Part shown: one piece after another, positions 30,125 to 38,632 of the stretch
Position numbering within the stretch: the stretch's first letter is position 1
Layout: every line of letters begins with the position of its first letter
Origin: Mycolicibacterium cosmeticum
GTDB lineage: Bacteria > Actinomycetota > Actinomycetes > Mycobacteriales > Mycobacteriaceae
Length of the DNA: 64,000 nt
Direction of reading: 5' to 3'
NCBI RefSeq assembly: GCF_000613185.1
Contig: NZ_CCBB010000001.1
Location: 1,798,001-1,862,000, forward strand
Translations under genes and position numbers: made by a program
Notes under the pieces: generated by a model
Database searches by the model: none
What the model saw: the letters and a program-made list of their open reading frames with translations, nothing else
What the model was told of the DNA's origin: nothing

Positions 30125-31087
30125 TCAATTGCCGGGTTGGCCATCGGGGCGCCCGCGCTCGTCTCCGGCCGAGTGGTCGGTGGCCAGTTGCCGCCGAATC
30201 TCCGTGGGTACGTGCACGCCGCGCATCCGCAGTTCGCCGATGAAGCGAGCGGTGAGCGGGTCAGGCGCCGCGGGCGTGATGGCGACGAGCTGGCGGAACC
30301 AGCGCGGCGAGAAGGACCGTACGGCTCCGGGAAAACCCTCGCCGACCGCGCTGATCGGCGTGATGGCGACGCCGAGGCCCGTCGCGGCAAGCTGCGGCGC
30401 GGACGCTGTCACCGCGGTCCGCATGACCGGATCCGGACGGACACCGGCCTCGGCGAGCGAATAATCGAGCCAGGAGATCAATCCATTCTCGGGCGCGAAG
30501 TGAACGATGGGGACACCGTCGAGTTGATCGAGGCGCACCGCGGACTGTTTGGCCAAAAAATGATCCGGCGCCGTTGTCAGGACGACCTCCTCCTCCGCGA
30601 CCGGGATGACGGTGAACCGATCGGGCACCGAGGTGGGCGCGGCTACGAACGTCACGTCGACCTCGTCGTCGTCGAGCACTTGCATCAGCACATCCATCGA
30701 GGTCGATTCCCGCACCGTGAACTTCACTGCGCTATCGGTGCGGAGCCAGCGCTGGATCACCGGGGCGAGAAACGCGACGGACAGACTCTGCGCACAGGCC
30801 AGCCGTAACGATCCGCTGGCGCCTTCCCCCACGACGCGCGCCGAGCGCACCGCCGCCGCAGCGGCGTCGAGTGCCCGCCGCGCGTCGGACAGCGCCGCCC
30901 GACCGGCGGGCGTCAGCCTCACCCCACGTCCTTCTCGTACGAACAGCTGCGTGCGTGTCTCACGTTCGAGTGCGGCGAGCTGTTGGGACACCGCGGGCTG
31001 CGACGAATGCAGCGCCTCCGCGGCGCGGGTGATCGATCCGTGGTCAGCGACTGCCACCAGGGACTCCAGCGCCCGCAACGACACCAT
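30125..31087 (-). CDS. LysR-family transcriptional regulator
   Basis: A 320-residue regulator. The N-terminal winged helix-turn-helix is standard (MVSLRALESLVAVADHGSIT, then AAEALHSSQPAVSQQLAALE), followed by a linker helix and a periplasmic-binding-like effector domain (SLRLACAQSLSVAFLAPVIQ onward). It is the distal gene of the left arm of the catabolic island, ten bases beyond the DUF3500 gene, so it probably regulates the island from within its own operon. The C-terminus is Gly/Asp/Arg-rich and non-conserved. Confidence 0.9.
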   Translation of the reverse strand: MVSLRALESLVAVADHGSITRAAEALHSSQPAVSQQLAALERETRTQLFVREGRGVRLTPAGRAALSDARRALDAAAAAVRSARVVGEGASGSLRLACAQSLSVAFLAPVIQRWLRTDSAVKFTVRESTSMDVLMQVLDDDEVDVTFVAAPTSVPDRFTVIPVAEEEVVLTTAPDHFLAKQSAVRLDQLDGVPIVHFAPENGLISWLDYSLAEAGVRPDPVMRTAVTASAPQLAATGLGVAITPISAVGEGFPGAVRSFSPRWFRQLVAITPAAPDPLTARFIGELRMRGVHVPTEIRRQLATDHSAGDERGRPDGQPGN

Positions 31088-31096
31088 CTGCGCAGG

Positions 31097-32323
31097 CTAC
31101 CCCTTCGAAACCCCCTCACGACGAGGTGCCCTCAGCGCACCGTGCTCCGTGTGGTGATGATGGGCGAGGGTGTCGACCCCGAAGTCGCCCGTGGGATCCC
31201 GCCACACCGCGTGAACATGATTGGCGCGGCGTTGGGTGTTGTCATACTCGATCAGGATCCCGGGGCCTTGGATGCGGTAATAGTGCGGTTCACCGGCTTT
31301 CATGGCACCCGCCCACGCGACGTGCAGCGGGTCCAACTGGTCATCTGCCTGGTATCGGACCCGATACGACGCGGCGATCGGTTCGGCAGCCCGGGAGAAG
31401 TACAGGTCCAGCAGAATCCGAAGGGCATCCCGTTGCGCCGCCGTCATCGCGGCAGCCGGCAAGCCTTTCGGAACCCCCGTCAACGCGACTTGGGCGTCAT
31501 CTTCGGCCGAGTAACCGGAGCCGGACTGCATCGCCTCGTTGACCTGGTCGAGCTGGGTGGCCACGGTGCTGTCGGTGAACCGTCCCCGGAACACATCCGG
31601 CAGCGGAAGCCGCTGATCGCCCTCGGAGACCAGCGAACGGTTCGCCCCAACCAGATCCGACACGGCCCGTGGGTGAATCAGCGCCCGCGTCCGCTGGTCC
31701 CGGTCGAAAGATCTCATCAAATCGAGCGCGACGTCCTGCACGCTGACCAGCGGCTGTAGAACACTGCCGAGTAGCGGCGCAGCAGCCGGGTCGGCCCCCA
31801 GGAACAGCGGGGTCGTGGATACGACACGCCCGTCAACGATCAGTTGGTTAACCGAGACATGATGACCGCCGAATCGCCAGCCCCACCGTCGATCACCCGG
31901 TGATCCGAACACGCTGAGGTAGTACATGCCGGGATCCCTGCCCCGATCCCGCTCGAAGGTCATCGACCACCCCTCCAGGCGGTCGAGCACGTTCTCCATC
32001 CCCATCACCGTGACCAAGGTGACGTACCCGGCCTCCGAGAGCCCGGCCGCAAGAATCTGCATCACCAGGCGATGCTGCGCCGGGCGCTGGTCCACCAACG
32101 GGAGGCCGCCGTGGTCGGTCGGAGTGTAGAACCACAGCAACCGCTCGTCCTCCGAACTGCCGGGAGATCCGAAGCTGGCTCGTGCGCGCTGCTCGCCGGA
32201 CAAACTGTCAAGCCATGCCGCGACCTTCGCGGCCAGCTCGATGGCCAGAGGTCGCGTCGCGTCCAGCGCGGTGGACTCAGCGGCGGTCCGGGGTCGCCGG
32301 GAGGTGAACGTATCAAAAGTCAT
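31097..32323 (-). CDS. DUF3500 family protein
   Basis: A 408-residue soluble protein without a signal peptide. I recognise the DUF3500 pattern: FGSPGSSEDERLLWFYTPTD near the start, WGWRFGGHHVSVNQLIVDGR in the middle, and EYDNTQRRANHVHAVWRDPT followed by a His cluster (LAHHHHTEHG) at the end, which suggests metal binding. The biochemical role of the family is not known to me. It lies 15 bases downstream of the RraA-like gene in the same operon, which places it in small-molecule catabolism. Confidence 0.7.
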   Translation of the reverse strand: MTFDTFTSRRPRTAAESTALDATRPLAIELAAKVAAWLDSLSGEQRARASFGSPGSSEDERLLWFYTPTDHGGLPLVDQRPAQHRLVMQILAAGLSEAGYVTLVTVMGMENVLDRLEGWSMTFERDRGRDPGMYYLSVFGSPGDRRWGWRFGGHHVSVNQLIVDGRVVSTTPLFLGADPAAAPLLGSVLQPLVSVQDVALDLMRSFDRDQRTRALIHPRAVSDLVGANRSLVSEGDQRLPLPDVFRGRFTDSTVATQLDQVNEAMQSGSGYSAEDDAQVALTGVPKGLPAAAMTAAQRDALRILLDLYFSRAAEPIAASYRVRYQADDQLDPLHVAWAGAMKAGEPHYYRIQGPGILIEYDNTQRRANHVHAVWRDPTGDFGVDTLAHHHHTEHGALRAPRREGVSKG

Positions 32324-32338
32324 TGCGGATATCTGTTT

Positions 32339-33088
32339 TCAGTCGGCCTTGCCATACAGGTAGTCGATGAGACCGTCGACCGGCTCGTCCGCCTTGAGCA
32401 GGGCATCGAAACCGATCTCCGACGACGCGATCTGCTCGGCGCGCTCAAGGACACCATGGATGAGATCACGGGGGATGCAACAGATCCCGGTCTCGTCGGC
32501 GATGATGAGATCGCCGGCCGCGACCGGGATGCCGGATAACCGGATCGTTCCGTTCACCTCGGTGGTGGTGCTGCGCCACTTGCCGGTGACGGGAGTGTGG
32601 TCACGCGACCACACAGGGAAGCGCAGTGAGCGAGATCTTCCCAGGTCACGGACGCCGCCATCGACTATGGCACCAGACAGTCCCTGTCGCTTCGCAACTG
32701 AGGCCATCAAGCCGCCCATGTTCGATACCTCGGCGAGCCCTTCGATGACCAGGATGTCCCCGGGGCTTGCGGTCCGCAGCGCGAGGATTTCGGCCATGCG
32801 CCAATCCTTGTCGGACACCGCGGCGAGCGCCGACCGCGACTGGTCCACATTGCGCACCGTGGTGGCGTTTCCGACGATTCGTTCTTTCGGCATGGACGGG
32901 CTCAACCGTGACGTGGGGATTGCACCGCGGACGCCCAACTCGTCGAGCACGTCGGAGACGGTGCTGGACAGGTCGCCGAGGGCGAGGAAGCGCTGGATGG
33001 TCGCGGTGTCGGTTGACGGGAGCGGATCATGAATAGTCACCCAGTCGAACCTCACATCGACGGATCCCGCGCGCCTTCGGTCAGTCAT
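32339..33088 (-). CDS. RraA-family protein (HMG/CHA aldolase-like)
   Basis: A 249-residue protein with the family signature GGLMASVAKRQGLSGAIVDG followed by GVRD, whose Arg and Asp position substrate and Mg2+ in class II 4-hydroxy-4-methyl-2-oxoglutarate / 4-carboxy-4-hydroxy-2-oxoadipate aldolases. The same fold is used by RNase E regulator RraA, but in a catabolic operon a pyruvate-releasing aldolase or oxaloacetate decarboxylase activity is likelier. ATG 33088 was chosen (AAGGGGACGA ribosome-binding site); the frame extends further upstream without support. The ATG overlaps the stop of a 70-codon ORF (ATGA). Confidence 0.83.
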   Translation of the reverse strand: MTDRRRAGSVDVRFDWVTIHDPLPSTDTATIQRFLALGDLSSTVSDVLDELGVRGAIPTSRLSPSMPKERIVGNATTVRNVDQSRSALAAVSDKDWRMAEILALRTASPGDILVIEGLAEVSNMGGLMASVAKRQGLSGAIVDGGVRDLGRSRSLRFPVWSRDHTPVTGKWRSTTTEVNGTIRLSGIPVAAGDLIIADETGICCIPRDLIHGVLERAEQIASSEIGFDALLKADEPVDGLIDYLYGKAD

Positions 33089-33297
33089 TTCGTCCCCTTG
33101 CCATAAATGCGTTGTGATGCAAATGGTTTCGATGCGAATACCGGATTCTCGCCAATTGCATAATCGTATCCGACGCCGCCCTGACGTGCCCTTCGATATT
33201 TGAATGGCAGCCATTCGCCGCCCTTCTGGATCACCTCCATCGACCGACGGGCGGAGCCGAGCGGGACCGAGGCACTTGCCAATGAGGCCCAATTCAC
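33085..33297 (-). CDS. Small ORF translationally coupled to the RraA-like gene
   Basis: A 70-codon frame from GTG 33297 whose TGA overlaps the RraA-like ATG as ATGA. The product (MNWASLASASVPLGSARRSM..., ending YDYAIGENPVFASKPFASQR then IYGKGTK) is basic and aromatic-rich in its second half, lacks a membrane segment or signal peptide, and matches nothing I recognise. The coupling to the next start is the main reason to believe it. It could instead be a leader peptide or the relic of a longer gene. Confidence 0.4.
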   Translation of the reverse strand: MNWASLASASVPLGSARRSMEVIQKGGEWLPFKYRRARQGGVGYDYAIGENPVFASKPFASQRIYGKGTK

Positions 33298-33358
33298 TTA
33301 GCGTTCAACATGACTCGTCTATCACACGCGATATTCGAAGTTTCACTTCTCATCAGGA

Positions 33359-33373
33359 CGTCATCGGATGACG
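33359..33373. promoter_or_regulatory. Perfect 15-base palindrome in the divergent promoter of the catabolic island
   Basis: CGTCATC-G-GATGACG, a 7-1-7 palindrome 22 bases before the SDR start. A -10-like TACTAT follows at 33375-33380, so a bound protein would block the rightward promoter. The shape suits GntR/FadR or TetR dimers. Nearby GAAG-N5-CTTC (33337-33349) is another small inverted repeat that could serve the LysR protein. Confidence 0.5.
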
Positions 33374-33395
33374 GTACTATCAACGGAGATGGCAC

Positions 33396-34184
33396 ATGGA
33401 CTACCTGCTTTCTGGAAAGACGGCGATCGTCACCGGCGGGGCATCGGGCATCGGACTCGAAACGGCGAATCAACTGCTGGCCGAAGGCGCCAACGTTCTG
33501 GCGGTAGACCTCGACATCGAGCCCCTGTCTTCTCGGCAGGACTCGCAGCTCCGTCCATTCCAATGTGACCTCACGTATTCGGACTCGGCGTCGACTGCGA
33601 TCGCGGCGGCACTGGAAGCTTTCGGCTCCATCGACATCCTCATCTCGTGCGCCGGGATCGCGCCGGTGCGTAGCAGCTCACTGGAAGGGACCGACGCGGA
33701 TTGGCGGCGCACGCTCGATGTGAATTTTCTGAGCATCGTCCGCATGTGCCGCGAAGTGGTGCCGCACATGAAAGCCGCCAACGGCGGATCTATTGTCAGC
33801 GTGGCTTCCGATGCGGGCCGGATGCCTGACCCGTTCTTCGCCGAATACAACGTGTCCAAGGCAGCGATCCTCATGTTTATGAAGGCACTGTCGATCGAAT
33901 TCGGGGGCGCGGGAATTCGCGCCAACACCGTCAGTCCGGGCCCTGTGCGCACACCGATGTGGGACCGGCCCGGTGGATTCGGCGACTCTGTCGCCGAATC
34001 TTTCGGGATGGAGAAGGAAGCTGCGATCGAACACTTCGCCGTCAACGTTCGTAAGCTCCCCCTGGCCCGACTCGGCACGGTAGCGGAGGTGGCGGCAGTC
34101 AACCTCTTCCTCGCCAGCCCTCTGGCATCGTTCGTCACGGGCGCCGAGTACACGGTGAACGGCGGCAGCATTCCGACCGTCTGA
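33396..34184 (+). CDS. Short-chain dehydrogenase/reductase
   Basis: A 262-residue classical SDR. Cofactor motif TGGASGIG at residues 14-21, SCAGIAP for the NAG motif near 88, catalytic YNVSKAAI (Tyr and Lys) near 152, then SPGPVRTPMW and the C-terminal VTGAEYTVNGG. Probably oxidises a secondary alcohol with NAD(P) in the island's pathway. First gene of the right arm; GGAG nine bases upstream of ATG 33396. Its base composition is slightly less GC-rich than the conserved genes around the island. Confidence 0.9.
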   Translation: MDYLLSGKTAIVTGGASGIGLETANQLLAEGANVLAVDLDIEPLSSRQDSQLRPFQCDLTYSDSASTAIAAALEAFGSIDILISCAGIAPVRSSSLEGTDADWRRTLDVNFLSIVRMCREVVPHMKAANGGSIVSVASDAGRMPDPFFAEYNVSKAAILMFMKALSIEFGGAGIRANTVSPGPVRTPMWDRPGGFGDSVAESFGMEKEAAIEHFAVNVRKLPLARLGTVAEVAAVNLFLASPLASFVTGAEYTVNGGSIPTV

Positions 34185-34226
34185 TGTGAAAGTCATTCAC
34201 TACCATAGAAACTGGATCTAAATACG

Positions 34227-34796
34227 ATGACCGGAGCTATACCCACCGCAACCAATGTCGACCATGTCAGTTGGTCGGTCGAAGACCTGGATGCCGCCGT
34301 GTCCTTCTGTGTGGAGGTTCTCGGAGGTCAGGAGATCTTCAGGGCCGGGCCGTTCGCGGATCCGTCCGGCGACTGGATGTCCACGCATTTCGACGTCGAC
34401 GCGCGGGCCTCTGCGGTTCTTGCCTACGTCAGGCTCGGGGCGACTCAGGTGGTCGAATTCATCCAGTGGAGCACGGCGAACCGCCGAGGGGAGTGGCCGG
34501 GCAACAGTGATGTCGGTGCGACGCATCTGGCAATTCACGTGCGCGACATCGACCAGGCGATGCGGTACCTGCAAGACCATGGATGCAGCGCGTGCGGCGG
34601 CCCGATACTCCTGGACGGTGTGCCCCACGCCGGCGTGACGATCCTGTACGTCCGTACGCCCATCGGACTGTTGTTGGAACTGGTGTCCCGCCCCGCGCAT
34701 GACCTTCCCTATGAAGCCACCACCGAGGCTCGCCTGCTCGCACCCACGCACGAGTGGAGCAACGGACAAGCCACACCTCGAAAGGAAGTGCCATGA
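34227..34796 (+). CDS. Glyoxalase/VOC-superfamily protein
   Basis: A 189-residue vicinal-oxygen-chelate protein with two beta-alpha-beta-beta-beta modules. Potential metal ligands are in NVDHVSWSVEDLDAAVSFCV, in the ATHLAIHVRDIDQAMRYL strand and in the final GLLLELVSRP (Glu). The family covers extradiol dioxygenases, epimerases and glyoxalases; the sequence does not decide. Its stop overlaps the ATG of the next gene, so the two products are likely made in equal amounts. Confidence 0.85.
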   Translation: MTGAIPTATNVDHVSWSVEDLDAAVSFCVEVLGGQEIFRAGPFADPSGDWMSTHFDVDARASAVLAYVRLGATQVVEFIQWSTANRRGEWPGNSDVGATHLAIHVRDIDQAMRYLQDHGCSACGGPILLDGVPHAGVTILYVRTPIGLLLELVSRPAHDLPYEATTEARLLAPTHEWSNGQATPRKEVP

Positions 34797-35527
34797 GTGT
34801 CGAGACTGTTGCAAGCCCAGACGTCGTCCCGCTGCCCCGAGAGATCATCAAGGACGCTCGAATGATGATCGTCGGGTTCCGGCCTGCGGATCCAACCGCG
34901 GCGCGGCAGGCCCTCCCTGGCCGGTTGGAGCCCCACCCCGACGGAGTCGTACTACTCAACCTCTGGGCCGCGGAGGACCCCGGACGCTCATCGGGAATGG
35001 GGACGTACGGCCGTCTCTCGTGCGGCTACATCGCTCCAGAAGTCAGCGGATACGACACCCGGACAAGCGACGGCAATGCGACGGGGCATGGCCGCTTCTT
35101 CGCACATCACTGGTTGGAGTCTGAGGGTATGCGTTCCTTCGCCGAGGCGTCATGCGGAAACCGTGCCGACATCGGCCGGGTTCAGCACACCGAGCCTCAT
35201 CCAGGCGAACTGATCCAGGAACTCTACGTCGACGACAAGGTCGTCGTGAGAACGACGTCGTCTGTTGGTACCGAAAGGTTGGCGTCCATCGGCGGACACC
35301 TGAACTACTTCACGACCTTCACCGGGGCGGATGGTGGTGAGCGGATCGCCCGGGTCGCGGTACCGTTCGTCGCGGATGTGATGGAGGCTGAGGTCAGGTC
35401 GATCGAATGGCTCTTCGATCCCGATCATCCCGCCGCGGCGCTCGCCCCTGGTTCGGACCCGGATGTGGCCAGTGTCCTCTACGGTGACATCACTTGGGCA
35501 CCGTTCACGGTTGCCGAAATACTCTGA
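34793..35527 (+). CDS. Acetoacetate-decarboxylase-like protein
   Basis: A 244-residue soluble protein. The N-terminal MMIVGFRPADPTAARQALPG and later TYGRLSCGYIAPEVSGYDTR resemble the acetoacetate decarboxylase superfamily, whose members act as decarboxylases, aldolase-dehydratases or hydratases. The family's Schiff-base PKK motif is not evident, so classical acetoacetate decarboxylation is doubtful. ATG 34793, with AAAGGAAG just upstream, overlaps the VOC stop; the frame is open further upstream but not supported. Confidence 0.55.
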   Translation: MSVETVASPDVVPLPREIIKDARMMIVGFRPADPTAARQALPGRLEPHPDGVVLLNLWAAEDPGRSSGMGTYGRLSCGYIAPEVSGYDTRTSDGNATGHGRFFAHHWLESEGMRSFAEASCGNRADIGRVQHTEPHPGELIQELYVDDKVVVRTTSSVGTERLASIGGHLNYFTTFTGADGGERIARVAVPFVADVMEAEVRSIEWLFDPDHPAAALAPGSDPDVASVLYGDITWAPFTVAEIL

Positions 35528-35592
35528 GGCCGGCGGGAGCATCAGGTCATCGAGATTTCATGTCAATCACGAACTTCGAGAGGTAGGCAACG

Positions 35593-36045
35593 ATGGCTTA
35601 CGACCTTCACCCAGAGGCCCGCGCGCTCATCGAGTCACGCCCATGCGCCCACCTGGTGACAATGCGACCCAACGGGCGCCCACATGTCTCCTTCATCTGG
35701 ATCGACGTCACCGATGACGGGCGAATCCAGTTCGGGACGCCTCCGTGGCGAGTCAAGGGGAAGAATCTTGCACACGATCCGAACTGCATTCTCTCGATCC
35801 AAGATAATCAGAAGCTCGAAAGCGGATTGACCCGACATCTCCTCATCGAAGGCATCGCGTCGATCGACAACGACCTCGAACACGGCCAGAGATTCATGGA
35901 CCAGCTCTTTCACAAGTACACAGGCGCACCCCGTTTCGAGCTGAATGAAGGCGGGCATGTCCTCGTCACTGTTGACATCACCCGCGTCTCTGGTGTCGGC
36001 CCGTGGCACACCGGTAAGACGACCTCGTATGGAACTCCCATCTGA
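35593..36045 (+). CDS. PPOX-class flavin/F420-dependent oxidoreductase
   Basis: A 150-residue split-barrel protein of the pyridoxamine-phosphate-oxidase-like family, large in mycobacteria where many members use F420. The N-terminal CAHLVTMRPNGRPHVSFIWI and PPWRVKGKNLAHDPNCIL match the cofactor-binding strands. It probably reduces an unsaturated carbonyl intermediate. Last gene of the right arm, 65 bases after the decarboxylase-like gene. Confidence 0.82.
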   Translation: MAYDLHPEARALIESRPCAHLVTMRPNGRPHVSFIWIDVTDDGRIQFGTPPWRVKGKNLAHDPNCILSIQDNQKLESGLTRHLLIEGIASIDNDLEHGQRFMDQLFHKYTGAPRFELNEGGHVLVTVDITRVSGVGPWHTGKTTSYGTPI

Positions 36046-36050
36046 CGCGC

Positions 36051-36083
36051 CTGAGAAGCTGATGAAACAACGCTTCAGCTCAG
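36051..36083. terminator. Possible bidirectional terminator hairpin
   Basis: CTGAG-AAGC (36051-36059) can pair with GCTT-(CAG)-CTCAG (36072-36083) with one three-base bulge. It lies between the convergent PPOX and photolyase stops and marks the right end of the catabolic island. Confidence 0.35.
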
Positions 36084-37376
36084 TCACCGAATCCCGTCGT
36101 ACCGCCGCAACGCCTCGGCCCGCTCGGCCTTGTGGTCCACCATCGGCGCCGGGTAGTCGGGGCTGCCGTATTCCGGCACCCAGCGCCGCACATAGACCTC
36201 GTCGGGGTCGAACTTCTTGCCCTGGGTATCGGGGTTGAACACCCGGAAGTACGGGGCGGCGTCGGTGCCGCAGCCGGCCGCCCACTGCCAGCCGTGCTGA
36301 TTGCTGGCCATGTCGCCGTCGACCAGTTGGTCCAGGAACCACCGCGCGCCCCACTGCCACGGCAGGTGCAGATCCTTCACCAGGAACGACGCGGTGATCA
36401 TCCGCACCCTGTTGTGCATGAATCCGGTGGCGGCGAGCTGACGCATCCCGGCGTCGACGATCGGGAAGCCCGTCTCGCCCGATTTCCACACCTCGAACCG
36501 CTTGCGCGCCTCGGCGTCCTCGTCGACGGCGATCGCGTCGAAGGTGGCGTTCCAGTTCCACCACGCGCTGCGCGGCCAGTGATGCAGCACGTCGGCGTAG
36601 AAATCCCGGAACGCCAGCTCACGTAGATAGGCTTGGGCCCCTTGGCTTTTCCCGAGATCGGCGGCCATGGTGCGGGGATGGATGGCGCCGAATTTGAGGT
36701 GCGCCGACATCCGGCTGCTCGCGTCGCGGTCCGGGCGGTTGCGGTCCTCCGCGTAATCGGTGAGCCCGTCGGCCACGAAGCGCTTCCACGCCGTGCGCGC
36801 CGCTGTCTCTCCGGCCGGCAGCTCGAGCTCGGCGGGGCCGGCCGGGATGTCCACACCGCCGGTCAGCCCGGCCGGGTCGATCCAGCGGGCCGACGCGGGC
36901 CCGGTCTTGGCCGGTGCACGCCACCCGTGCCCGGTCCACGCCCGGAAGAACGGGGTGAACACCTTGTACGGGGTGCCGTCGTCCTTGGTGACGCGTCCCG
37001 GGGACACCAGATACGGTGAGCCCGACTCCTCCAGCGGCACCTCACCCAGGGCCTGTCGCACCGCGGCGTCGCGGCGCTTCCCGAACGGCGAGTAGTCGCC
37101 CGACACGTGCACCGCGGCGGCACCGATCTGCTTGACCAGGGCCGGGATCCGCTTCTCGGGCCAGCCCTGGGTGACCAGCAGCCGGCCGTCGAGCCGGTCG
37201 TTCAGGTCGCGCAGCGCGTCGTACAGGTACTGCAGCCGGCGCGGACCCGAGCTGGCTTTCAGCCGGGGATCCAGCACGTAGCAGGCCAACACCTCACCGT
37301 CGGGCTCGGCGGCGTCCAGCAGGGCAGGCAGATCGTGCAAGCGCAGGTCGCGCCGAAACCACAGCAGCGTAGGCAT
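36084..37376 (-). CDS. phr: Deoxyribodipyrimidine photolyase
   Basis: A 430-residue FAD enzyme that repairs UV-induced pyrimidine dimers with blue light. The N-terminal antenna domain begins MPTLLWFRRDLRLHDLPALL; the FAD-binding C-terminal half contains SAHLKFGAIHPRTM, ELAFRDFYADVLHHWPRSAW, the lesion-contacting GMRQLAATGFMHNRVRMITA, and DGDMASNQHGWQWAAGCGTD. ATG 37376 is the start; the frame extends upstream only by chance. M. tuberculosis lacks a photolyase here, so this gene is typical of an environmental mycobacterium. Confidence 0.95.
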   Translation of the reverse strand: MPTLLWFRRDLRLHDLPALLDAAEPDGEVLACYVLDPRLKASSGPRRLQYLYDALRDLNDRLDGRLLVTQGWPEKRIPALVKQIGAAAVHVSGDYSPFGKRRDAAVRQALGEVPLEESGSPYLVSPGRVTKDDGTPYKVFTPFFRAWTGHGWRAPAKTGPASARWIDPAGLTGGVDIPAGPAELELPAGETAARTAWKRFVADGLTDYAEDRNRPDRDASSRMSAHLKFGAIHPRTMAADLGKSQGAQAYLRELAFRDFYADVLHHWPRSAWWNWNATFDAIAVDEDAEARKRFEVWKSGETGFPIVDAGMRQLAATGFMHNRVRMITASFLVKDLHLPWQWGARWFLDQLVDGDMASNQHGWQWAAGCGTDAAPYFRVFNPDTQGKKFDPDEVYVRRWVPEYGSPDYPAPMVDHKAERAEALRRYDGIR

Positions 37377-37386
37377 ACCGGCGACG

Positions 37387-38598
37387 CTACAGCGGGTCAC
37401 GCGCCGCCGGGCAGGACATGCACCGCGGCCCGCCCCGCCCACTGCCCAGCTCCGAAGCCGCGATGGTGAGCACCTCGATACCCGAATCGGCAAGGCGGGC
37501 ATTGGTTTCGGTGTTGCGTTCGTAGGCCACCACCACCCCGGGGGCCAGCGCCAGGGTGTTGTTGCCGTCATCCCACTGTTCGCGCTCGGCGGTCACCGGA
37601 TCCAGCCCGGTGTCGATGACGCGCAGCGTGTCGATCTCCATGGCATCGGCCGCGGCCCGGACGAAGGGGCGCTCGTCGTCGATCTGCACCCCGCCGTCGA
37701 GCGTGCGGTGCATGGTGAACGCCGACAGCGAGTCGACAATGTTCGGGTACATCACCACCGCATCGGTGTCCACCATGGTGCACACGGTGTCCAGGTGCAT
37801 CTGGGCGCGCTGCTGGGCGATCGGCACGGCCAGCACGGTGTGCGCCAGATCGTCCTCGAACAGGCTGCGCGCCAAGGCTTCCGCTCCCGCCGGTGTGGTG
37901 CGCTCCCCCACCCCGACCGCCACCACCCCGGGCCGCAACAACAGTACGTCCCCGCCCTCCACCGGTGCGGAACGCGACTCGTAGGCCCGCCGCACCCCGA
38001 GGAAGCGGGGATGGTGCGCGTAGATCAAGTCGGTCAACGACGATTCCCGCGACCGGGCCGGCAGCGCCAGCGAGGTGATCGCCATTCTGGGTCCGATCCA
38101 GAAGGACGAGTCCCTGGTGAACATCAGATTCGGCAGCGGGTCGATGACGAAGTCCGCGCCGTGGTGCATGCGGCGCACCAGGGACAGCTCGCTGCCCGCG
38201 AACGGCAACTCGGTGAACGTCATCCCGGCGATCAGCACGTGCGCCAACGTGGCGGCGTCCAGCGTGCGCAGGTAGGACGAAAGTTCTTGCGCCAGCGGGA
38301 TACCCAGCCGTCGGGCGTCGACGGCTGCGGAGATGCCGTGCATCCTGGCCGCGCCCGAGGCCAGCGCCTCGGTGAGCAGATCGGCCAGCAGCAGCACCTC
38401 CACGCCACGGGACGCGAGCACGGCAGCGAAGGCGTCGTGCTCTTCCTGCGCCTTGGCCACCCACGGCAGGCCGTCGAACAACAGGCTGTCGTTGTTGCGT
38501 GGGGTCAGCCGCTGCAGCTCGGCACCGGGACGGTGCAGGATGACAACCTTCAGGGTGCCGACTTCCGAATTGCATCCCAACACTTGGCCCGATTCCAC
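37387..38598 (-). CDS. arcA: Arginine deiminase
   Basis: Hydrolyses arginine to citrulline and ammonia. The 403-residue sequence shows [35 protein letters not shown], the catalytic His segment [17 protein letters not shown] and the nucleophilic Cys near the C-terminus in [11 protein letters not shown]. The other arc genes (carbamate kinase, ornithine transcarbamylase) are absent here, as in M. tuberculosis Rv1001. It is divergent from soxR, and a SoxR-like box lies in the 34-base gap. Confidence 0.95.
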   Translation of the reverse strand: MESGQVLGCNSEVGTLKVVILHRPGAELQRLTPRNNDSLLFDGLPWVAKAQEEHDAFAAVLASRGVEVLLLADLLTEALASGAARMHGISAAVDARRLGIPLAQELSSYLRTLDAATLAHVLIAGMTFTELPFAGSELSLVRRMHHGADFVIDPLPNLMFTRDSSFWIGPRMAITSLALPARSRESSLTDLIYAHHPRFLGVRRAYESRSAPVEGGDVLLLRPGVVAVGVGERTTPAGAEALARSLFEDDLAHTVLAVPIAQQRAQMHLDTVCTMVDTDAVVMYPNIVDSLSAFTMHRTLDGGVQIDDERPFVRAAADAMEIDTLRVIDTGLDPVTAEREQWDDGNNTLALAPGVVVAYERNTETNARLADSGIEVLTIAASELGSGRGGPRCMSCPAARDPL

Positions 38599-38611
38599 AC
38601 CGCAGACGTTA

Positions 38612-38629
38612 TCTCAACTATGGTTGAGG
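38612..38629. promoter_or_regulatory. Candidate SoxR box between arcA and soxR
   Basis: CTCAAC (38613-38618), TATG, GTTGAG (38623-38628) is a perfect inverted repeat inside TCTCAACTATGGTTGAGG, resembling the enterobacterial SoxR site CCTCAAGTTAACTTGAGG. It begins 14 bases from the arcA start and ends 4 bases before the soxR ATG, and could control either or both. Confidence 0.62.
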
Positions 38630-38632
38630 TGT

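Noticed and set aside
30125..36045. Catabolic island as a recent mobile element
   Set aside because: No integrase, transposase, tRNA target or flanking direct repeats are visible; only gene content and mild composition difference suggest acquisition.
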